NCBI GenBank assembly: GCA_900541505.1 | Contig: UQKK01000039.1 | Location: 1 to 28,556, forward strand | Reading direction: 5' to 3' | Source: an uncultured Ruminococcus sp. | Lineage (GTDB): Bacteria; Bacillota; Clostridia; Lachnospirales; Lachnospiraceae | DNA: 28,556 nucleotides | Shown here: positions 23,112-28,556 of the stretch, piece by piece | Numbering within the stretch: position 1 is the first letter of the stretch | Layout of the letters: each line of letters begins with the position of its first letter | Program-made: the position numbers and the translations under genes | The notes under the pieces: generated by a model | What the model was told of the DNA's origin: nothing | The model's input: the letters and a program-made list of their open reading frames with translations, nothing else | Databases searched by the model: none

Positions 23112-23816
23112 TTGAAACAGGTGATTCGCGCCCAGTACCGGGCAGTATTAAAACAGGGGATTTCAGAAGAAAAATTCCGACAGGCAGCAGAAGTATGCCG
23201 TGCGAAGATGGAGAAAGAGGCAGAAGCAGAGAACCTTCTCACAGGCGGTATATTCCGCCACGAAAATCTGCTGTTTCTCTATATGGAATATATCTGTGAT
23301 TGGGAAGAACACGAAAACCGGGAAATAAAACTGGCGAGGCAGGACTGTATTGAAAAACTGCCGGATAAGTGGTTTTCCTGTATGTCGCCCTTTCTCCACA
23401 CCTGGCAGGAACTTTCCGGGGAGCGCTGCTGGGCGTACATGTATCCGGTCTTCTGGTTTGATACGCCGAAAGATTTAGATACATGGAGACGGCGCGAGAA
23501 ACCAGAGGGACGCTGCGGCAGAATCGCGGTTCTCTATCCTGACAAATTATTTTCCTATGTCTGCCATCATCAGGCAATTGTGGAGGAAGGGCTTCTCGTA
23601 GGCGACCGCTACCAGATGATTTCCCTTCATGAGAATGTCCTCTTTTCCTATTTTGAGACGCCACGTGACCGGGAACAGGTCAATATCCGGCGTTTAGAAA
23701 AAGCGTCCCGCGAGATAGAAACGTGGGAAGCCGCGGACCCGGAAAGCCATTTTTATCACTTCCCGGAGGCGCGGGGAGAGAACTTTTTGGTGATAGAGAC
23801 GGTGGTGGATTGTTGA
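23112..23816 (+). CDS. Unrecognised cytoplasmic protein closing the pectin operon; two weak internal repeats
   Basis: 234 aa from TTG 23112 (AAAGG upstream; no better start). No signal peptide or membrane helix. I do not recognise a named family. Two segments resemble each other: GGIFRHENLLFLYMEYI (near 41-57) and RYQMISLHENVLFSYFETP (near 182-200), each a charged strand followed by LF-Y-E. The first half continues with KLPDKWFSCMSPFLHTW. These patterns recall the dimeric alpha/beta-barrel fold of L-rhamnose mutarotase, where a strand ending LFAYxE is followed by a WW-x-M helix. A tandem version of that fold acting on rhamnose or galacturonate anomers is a hypothesis only. It is rich in Trp, Tyr, His and Cys. 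It lies 24 bp after the GH28 gene, same strand, so it very likely belongs to the operon. Confidence 0.6.
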   Translation: MKQVIRAQYRAVLKQGISEEKFRQAAEVCRAKMEKEAEAENLLTGGIFRHENLLFLYMEYICDWEEHENREIKLARQDCIEKLPDKWFSCMSPFLHTWQELSGERCWAYMYPVFWFDTPKDLDTWRRREKPEGRCGRIAVLYPDKLFSYVCHHQAIVEEGLLVGDRYQMISLHENVLFSYFETPRDREQVNIRRLEKASREIETWEAADPESHFYHFPEARGENFLVIETVVDC

Positions 23817-23819
23817 ATG

Positions 23820-23852
23820 TGAGGTAAGGAATGTATAGTTGGAATTACCTCA
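23820..23852. terminator. Inverted repeat between the convergent pectin operon and HAD gene
   Basis: Perfect 8-bp arms TGAGGTAA (23820-23827) and TTACCTCA (23845-23852) with a 17-nt loop. The right arm includes the stop and last codons of the HAD gene. No clear U-tract on either side, so a weak two-way terminator at best. Confidence 0.4.
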
Positions 23853-24654
23853 TAAACGTATCAATCACATGCAGTATCCCATCTTCATCATTAGACTTGG
23901 TGATGAAATCTGCGGTATCTTTGACCGGAGCCTGGGCGTTTGCCATGGCGACTCCCAGCCCGGCGTACTCAATCATGGAAATATCGTTGTAGCCATCGCC
24001 GCAGCATATCATCTGGTCCGCGGTCAGACCGATGCTGTTCAGAAGCTTCTGGAGGGAATATGCCTTGTCGATATGCTGGGGCATGATTTCTAGGAAAAAT
24101 GGCTCTGAACGGTAGATGTTAAGAAAGCCGTGATATTTCTTCTGAAGCACCGGCATACATTCTTCCAGGACGGACGGTTCACCGGGAATCAGCAGTTTAT
24201 TGACTGGAAAATCCAGTACAGATGGAAAATCCTCCACGACCCGGACGTTCATGCTGTTGATGAAGGACTCTTTTTCAGTATATTCATTGGGCGCGATTCC
24301 GGAAAAAATAGTATCCGCATCGTAGGAAATGATATCCAATCCCGGAAATGTACGTATGTACTCGTAAATCGGACGGATGACCTCCGCGGGCAGGACTTTG
24401 TTGTAAATTGCCTGTCCGGTGGAACACTGCGTGATGCGTGCCCCGTTGAAAGACAGGATGAAGCTTCCGTACTTGGCTAAATCCAGTTTTTCTGCGAGGG
24501 GCAGTACTCCATTGATAGGGCGTCCGCTCGCCAGTACCACCTTTTTTCCAAGCTGCTGAATTTCAAGGAGAGCCTGTCTGGTGGGCTCTGTCAGTTCTTT
24601 TTTGGAGTTGGTCAGTGTACCGTCCAAATCAAGGACCAGCATTTCGTATTCCAT
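23845..24654 (-). CDS. Cof-type HAD-superfamily phosphatase
   Basis: 269 aa. Motif I DLDGTLTNS with nucleophile Asp9 and acid Asp11; motif II ASGRP near 42-46; motif IV GDGYNDISMIEYAG near 208, followed by GVAMANA. The C2-type cap between them (about 80-185) marks the Cof/YidA group, which dephosphorylates sugar phosphates and other small phosphates. Its start lies two bases after the sstT stop, with the ribosome binding site (AAAGAAAGGG) inside the sstT end, so the two are co-translated. Substrate unknown. Confidence 0.92.
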   Translation of the reverse strand: MEYEMLVLDLDGTLTNSKKELTEPTRQALLEIQQLGKKVVLASGRPINGVLPLAEKLDLAKYGSFILSFNGARITQCSTGQAIYNKVLPAEVIRPIYEYIRTFPGLDIISYDADTIFSGIAPNEYTEKESFINSMNVRVVEDFPSVLDFPVNKLLIPGEPSVLEECMPVLQKKYHGFLNIYRSEPFFLEIMPQHIDKAYSLQKLLNSIGLTADQMICCGDGYNDISMIEYAGLGVAMANAQAPVKDTADFITKSNDEDGILHVIDTFMR

Positions 24655-24656
24655 AA

Positions 24657-25862
24657 TTAATTCCCTTTCTTTTTCAATTCAACGACCGCTGTATAGAGGA
24701 CGTCGGTGGAAGAGTTCAGTGCAGTTTCACAGGAATCCTGGATGACTCCCACGATAAATCCGGTGCCGACTACCTGCAGTGCAATATCATCGGGAATACC
24801 GAAAAGGCTGCATGCCAATGGCACCAGAAGAAGAGAACCGCCTGCTACACCGGAAGCTCCGCACGCGCTCACGGCGCTAAGGACGCTTAAGATGACAGCG
24901 GTGATGATGTCCACATGGATGCCTAATGTATTTGCTGCGGCAAGGGCAAGGACGGTGATTGTAACAGCAGCTCCGCCCATGTTGATGGTAGCGCCCAGCG
25001 GGATGGATACGGCATAGGTGTCTCTGTCCAGTCCCAAATCCTCACAGAGCCGCAGGTTGACCGGTATATTTGCCGCAGAACTGCGGGTGAAAAAAGCAGT
25101 AATCCCGCTGTCCTTCAAGCATTTGAAGACAAGCGGAAACGGATTGCGGCGGATGTAGAGGAAGGTGATAATGGGGTTCATGATAAAAGCAACCGCTGCC
25201 ATACTGCCGACCAGTACCAGGAGCAGTTTCCCGTAACTCAAAAGCGAGGTCAGCCCCTGCTCGGAAATGGTTGTAAATACAAGTCCCATCACGCCAAAAG
25301 GTGCCAAATTGATGACCCATCTTACAATCATGGAGACTGCGTCCGCAAGATGGCTGAGTGCCTGCTTGGTGCCTTCCGAGGCTTTGCGCAGAGCGATACC
25401 GAGCAATACTGCCCAGGCGAGAATGCCAATATAATTTGCATCCTCCAGAGCAGAGATTGGATTGGAGACCAGCTTCATCACAAGCGAGGTGAGCACCTCA
25501 CCGACTCCTCCGGGGGCTGCCATGTCTGAAGCGCTGTCCGCATTGAGCGTCAGAGTTACGGGGAAAAGGAAGCTGGCTGTCACTGCCACACAGGCTGACA
25601 AAAATGTCCCCATAAGGTAGAGAAAGACAATCCCTTTGATGTTTGTCTTCTGTCCTTCCTGCTGCTTTGCCAGCGCGCTCATCACGAGCAGCAATACAAG
25701 GAGCGGCGCCACGGACTTTAGTGCTTCCACGAACAAGGTGCCGAACATTTTTAGCAATGTCGCCTGGGGCAGGAAGATACCCAGAATGATTCCCAATATC
25801 AGACCGCCGGCAATCCGTTTTACCAGACTGACGGAAGTCCATAAGTGTAATAACTTTCTCAT
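24657..25862 (-). CDS. sstT: Serine/threonine:sodium symporter SstT
   Basis: 401 aa membrane protein of the dicarboxylate/amino acid:cation symporter family, importing serine and threonine with Na+. It has about eight transmembrane helices and two re-entrant hairpins. Hallmarks are FFTRSSAANIPVNLRL, MGGAAVTITVLALAAANTLG, SACGASGVAGGSLLLVPLAC and GFIVGVIQDSCETALNSSTD. Length and N-terminus (LWTSVSLVKRIAGGLILGI) fit SstT closely. AAAGGA lies rather far (15 bases) before the ATG, which may limit translation. murF ends 33 bp upstream, so read-through from ddl-murF is possible. Confidence 0.92.
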   Translation of the reverse strand: MRKLLHLWTSVSLVKRIAGGLILGIILGIFLPQATLLKMFGTLFVEALKSVAPLLVLLLVMSALAKQQEGQKTNIKGIVFLYLMGTFLSACVAVTASFLFPVTLTLNADSASDMAAPGGVGEVLTSLVMKLVSNPISALEDANYIGILAWAVLLGIALRKASEGTKQALSHLADAVSMIVRWVINLAPFGVMGLVFTTISEQGLTSLLSYGKLLLVLVGSMAAVAFIMNPIITFLYIRRNPFPLVFKCLKDSGITAFFTRSSAANIPVNLRLCEDLGLDRDTYAVSIPLGATINMGGAAVTITVLALAAANTLGIHVDIITAVILSVLSAVSACGASGVAGGSLLLVPLACSLFGIPDDIALQVVGTGFIVGVIQDSCETALNSSTDVLYTAVVELKKKGN

Positions 25863-25895
25863 GTATTCAGTGTATAGTCCTTTCTTATTTCCATT

Positions 25896-27299
25896 TCAAA
25901 TATGCTGCAGGTATTCCACAATCTCCGGAAATTCCATTCCGTGGGAAGCCTTTACCAGAACGGTATCCCCTTTTTTGAGTATGGCATCTGCCTGCTTGAA
26001 GAAGGAAGCCTTGTCCGCAAAGTGATAGACAGCCGTCTTACTTTCTTTGCCGTCATTGTTTGCTGTTCCTTTTTCTGCTGCGGCTTTGGCGCCTTCTGTC
26101 ATATGACGTGAATATTCTCCAATACAGATTAAGACGTCGATGCCGAGACTGACGGCGTATGCGCCTATTTCCGCATGGAGCTCGTTGATAGTAGGTCCCA
26201 GTTCAAACATATCCCCTAAAATGGCAGCCGTGCGCGTGTCCGCTTTGGCGAGCACGTCAAGAGAGGACTTCATGGAAGCCGGATTGGCGTTGTAGCAGTC
26301 GTCGATGATGGACAGGGAATCCGTCTCAATGAGATGATTGCGTCCGGCAAGGGGCACCAGACTCTCGATTCCCTCTATGATTTCCCGGTCGTCCATACCT
26401 AATGTTTTGCCTGCTGCAATTCCTGCAAGGGCATTGTAAACCATATGTTCACCGGGGATGAAAATGTGCGCGGTAAAGTCAGAATTCGGTGTGTGGAAAT
26501 GCGCATTTGTCCCTTTCAGTCCCTGATTTTCTATCTCATTTGCGTGATATGGCAAAGTCTCGTCCAGTCCGAAATAAATCGGAGAAATCCCATTGGCGGG
26601 GGTAAATCCCCTCAGCTTATCATCGTCTCCGTTAAAGAGAATCACGCCGCCGGGATTCATGTACTGCAGCATTTCTGTTTTCGCCTTGAGGATTCCGTCG
26701 CGGGATTTTAAATGCTCCAGATGGGCGTATCCGATGTTGGTGATGACGCAGATATCCGGGCGGGCTACCTTTGCCAGCCGGGTCATCTCGCCGAAATCAC
26801 TGATTCCCATTTCTAAAACCGCGATTTCGTGTTCCTCGCGCAGACGAAAGACAGTGAGCGGAAGTCCGATTTCATTGTTGAAGTTCCCTTCCGTCTTTAA
26901 TACATTGAATTTGCGGGATAAAATAGAGGCAATCATTTCCTTTGTGCTTGTTTTTCCCACGCTTCCGGAAATGCCGACCACTTTGATGTCCAGAGAACGG
27001 CGGTAGTGCTCTGCAATATCTTTGATTGCCTGCAGGCAGGACTCTACAACGATATAAGGAAAGTCCGCGCCTTCCAGAGTATGTTCTGATACAGCGCACA
27101 AGGCTCCTGCCTCCATGACCTGGGGAATGAAATCATGTCCATCCACCCGCGCGCCTTTGATGGCAATAAAAAGGCTGTCCTTTTCGATTTTGCGGCTGTC
27201 AATGACAACACTGCTGACTTCTTTTAGTGCGGCAGAAGGACTGCCGTGATAAGTACCCCCGCATGCTGCGGCGATTTCGTTTAATGACATATGTTTCAT
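25896..27299 (-). CDS. murF: UDP-N-acetylmuramoyl-tripeptide--D-alanyl-D-alanine ligase
   Basis: 467 aa cytoplasmic Mur ligase that adds D-Ala-D-Ala to the peptidoglycan precursor. The N-terminal domain has VSSVVIDSRKIEKDSLFIAI. The ATP-binding domain has GISGSVGKTSTKE (P-loop), TEGNFNNEIGLPLT and LEMGISDFGEM. The C-terminal domain starts near 320 with IDDCYNANPASMKSSL and AILGDMFELG, typical of MurF. A low-complexity insert of about 20 residues (AAAEKGTANNDGKESKT, near 410) is unusual. AAAGGAA precedes the ATG at 27299. The gene lies 44 bp downstream of ddl, whose product is its substrate supplier. Confidence 0.96.
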   Translation of the reverse strand: MKHMSLNEIAAACGGTYHGSPSAALKEVSSVVIDSRKIEKDSLFIAIKGARVDGHDFIPQVMEAGALCAVSEHTLEGADFPYIVVESCLQAIKDIAEHYRRSLDIKVVGISGSVGKTSTKEMIASILSRKFNVLKTEGNFNNEIGLPLTVFRLREEHEIAVLEMGISDFGEMTRLAKVARPDICVITNIGYAHLEHLKSRDGILKAKTEMLQYMNPGGVILFNGDDDKLRGFTPANGISPIYFGLDETLPYHANEIENQGLKGTNAHFHTPNSDFTAHIFIPGEHMVYNALAGIAAGKTLGMDDREIIEGIESLVPLAGRNHLIETDSLSIIDDCYNANPASMKSSLDVLAKADTRTAAILGDMFELGPTINELHAEIGAYAVSLGIDVLICIGEYSRHMTEGAKAAAEKGTANNDGKESKTAVYHFADKASFFKQADAILKKGDTVLVKASHGMEFPEIVEYLQHI

Positions 27300-27343
27300 C
27301 AGGAAAATTCCTTTCTTTTCTAAGCTCTATGAAGACTTTTGTT

Positions 27344-28402
27344 TCATGAAGAATACCGTGCCTCCAGGGATTTCTGGATGATAAGCTCGCATAAATCCCC
27401 GTATTCGATGCCAATCGCCTTTGCCTCTTTTGGGAGGAGACTGGCTGCTGTCATACCGGGCAGGGTGTTCATTTCCAGACAATAGAGATTGCCGCTGTCA
27501 TCGAGCAGGAAATCCGCGCGGCTGTAAACATTCAGTTTCAGAGCGTGGAACGCCTTTACGGTCAGAGCCTTCATTCGTTCTTCAATCTCCGGGCTGATAT
27601 CAGCAGGGCAGACCTCCTCAGAAGCGCCCGCCTGGTATTTATTTGCATAGTCAAAAAATCCGCTTTTCGGAATGATTTCAATAGGGGGAAGCGCCTCGCC
27701 GTCTATAATGCCGCAGGCAAATTCACGCCCTTTGATGTAGGGTTCCACGATGACCTCGTCCTCATAGCGGAAAGAACTGCGAAGTGCCTCTTCATATTCT
27801 GTCTCAGTGTTCACGATGTATACACCGATGCTGGAACCGCCGGAGCACGGTTTGATGACCACCGGAAGGTCAAGTCCCAGTGAGGCGAGGGATTTATCCT
27901 CATCGTCCTTGTGCAGACAGCCGCCGCCGGGGGTATCCACGCCGCACTGCTGGAAAACTTGCTTTGTGAAATCCTTATCCATAGCTACCGCACAGCCTAA
28001 AGAGTCGGGACCGGTGTAACGGATGCCCAGCAGGTCGAAGGTCGCCTGAAGCTTTCCGTTTTCGCCCTCGCCGCCGTGGAGCCCTAAAAAGGTGATATCT
28101 GCCATGCGGCATAGCTCGATAACGTTGGGACCTAAGAAGCAGTCAGACTTATCGGAACGGGAAGCTTTGACAGCCTCGATGTCCGGCTCTGAGGTGCTGA
28201 TGCCTTTCGCAATTTCCAGACCATGCCCGGGCAGGGTGAATACATCCTCCAGATTGGCAGGAGCGTTTTCCAGACCCAGAAACACATCCAACAGATAGGC
28301 ATCGTGTCCTTTTTCCAACAGTGTTTTACAGATTCCGGCGCTGGATGAGAGGGAGACATCGCGCTCCGTACTCAGTCCGCCTGCCAGTACAATAATTTTC
28401 AT
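27344..28402 (-). CDS. ddl: D-alanine--D-alanine ligase
   Basis: 352 aa ATP-grasp ligase that makes D-Ala-D-Ala for MurF. Hallmarks are VLAGGLSTERDVSLSSS at the N-terminus, FLGLHGGEGENGKLQ, MDKDFTKQVF, PVVIKPCSGGSSIGV, SRADFLLDDSGNLYCLEMNT and LPGMTAASLLP. The omega-loop region reads FFDYANKYQAG, keeping the Lys-Tyr pair of D-Ala-specific enzymes, so a D-Ala-D-Lac (vancomycin-resistance) ligase is unlikely. A segment at about 40-85 (LEDVFTLPGHGLEIAKGIST and onward) is longer than in E. coli DdlB. AAGGAGAG lies nine bases before the ATG. It is the first gene of the ddl-murF unit. Confidence 0.95.
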   Translation of the reverse strand: MKIIVLAGGLSTERDVSLSSSAGICKTLLEKGHDAYLLDVFLGLENAPANLEDVFTLPGHGLEIAKGISTSEPDIEAVKASRSDKSDCFLGPNVIELCRMADITFLGLHGGEGENGKLQATFDLLGIRYTGPDSLGCAVAMDKDFTKQVFQQCGVDTPGGGCLHKDDEDKSLASLGLDLPVVIKPCSGGSSIGVYIVNTETEYEEALRSSFRYEDEVIVEPYIKGREFACGIIDGEALPPIEIIPKSGFFDYANKYQAGASEEVCPADISPEIEERMKALTVKAFHALKLNVYSRADFLLDDSGNLYCLEMNTLPGMTAASLLPKEAKAIGIEYGDLCELIIQKSLEARYSS

Positions 28403-28470
28403 AACAATAACTCTCCTTATTAATTATTTTATATCACTTTCAAGACTCGCCCGCGCATCCTCGCGGAGCA

Positions 28471-28556
28471 TATATCAGACGGAGATTGACACCCGCCACT
28501 GATACGGATTTGTTACTCACCGCCTATAGAGGCGGGAGTCATCTCCCTCTGATATA
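28471..28556. repeat. Long inverted repeat upstream of ddl, running to the window edge
   Basis: The left arm 28471-28497 (starting TATATCAGA) pairs with the right arm 28531-28556 (ending TCTGATATA) over about 24 positions, with two mismatches and one bulge. Nested inside is CCGCCT-ATAG-AGGCGG (28520-28535). A separate small hairpin CCGCG-CATCCT-CGCGG lies at 28451-28466. The right arm resembles 3418-3452. The element could be a small non-autonomous mobile repeat or a terminator of a gene beyond the edge; its right limit is not visible. Confidence 0.6.

Noticed and set aside
27344..28402. Vancomycin-resistance D-Ala-D-Lac ligase
   Set aside because: The omega loop keeps the Lys-Tyr pair of D-Ala-specific enzymes, and no vanH or vanX gene is next to it.

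Overview
The window looks like the chromosome of a gut-type Bacillota, most likely a Lachnospiraceae member. The grounds are strong AGGAGG-like ribosome binding sites, mid-range GC, a YesM/YesN two-component pair beside an ABC sugar transporter without its own ATPase, an SstT-MurF-Ddl neighbourhood and many decayed toxin-antitoxin pieces. This is inferred from gene content; no 16S or other marker is present.

Layout. (1) 1-1650: the right end of an integrated element, carrying a large serine recombinase whose 5' end lies off the window. The element has cut an XRE regulator gene, of which only the 3' part (1641-2054) remains. (2) 2067-5926: leftward genes. These are an iron-sulfur aldo/keto reductase, a small acidic exported protein, and a two-gene RloA/RloB (AbiL-like) putative phage-defence operon with its own promoter. 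(3) 6078-7162: an EamA-type exporter, with its 3' end fused by short tandem repeats to the 3' end of a convergent AraC regulator.

(4) 7151-23816: a pectin/rhamnogalacturonan utilisation locus. It holds an AraC regulator, a GH4 alpha-galacturonidase with the CHEV motif, a YesM-type sensor kinase and YesN-type response regulator, and an SGNH esterase. After a gap these are followed by two ABC permeases, a lipoprotein binding protein, a GH106-like hydrolase, a GH28 polygalacturonase-like enzyme and an unrecognised two-repeat protein. None of the glycosidases has a signal peptide. The likely model is that oligogalacturonides or rhamnogalacturonan fragments made outside the cell are bound, imported and then cut in the cytoplasm.

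(5) 13583-15114, in the middle of that locus: a gene graveyard. It holds an internally deleted O6-alkylguanine methyltransferase, an antitoxin without its N-terminus, a toxin/antitoxin chimera, an mqsA-type antitoxin whose expected ATG is ATA, and a trace of its toxin. It ends in three tandem 125-bp repeats with conserved hairpins, one carrying a compensatory base-pair change.

(6) 23845-28402: leftward housekeeping genes ddl, murF, sstT and a Cof-type HAD phosphatase. (7) 28471-28556: a long inverted repeat at the right edge, one arm of which resembles sequence near position 3418.

Best candidates for something undescribed are the 125-bp repeat array, the two-repeat protein closing the pectin operon, the recurrent short tandem duplications at gene 3' ends, and the RloAB operon with a palindrome over its -10 box.
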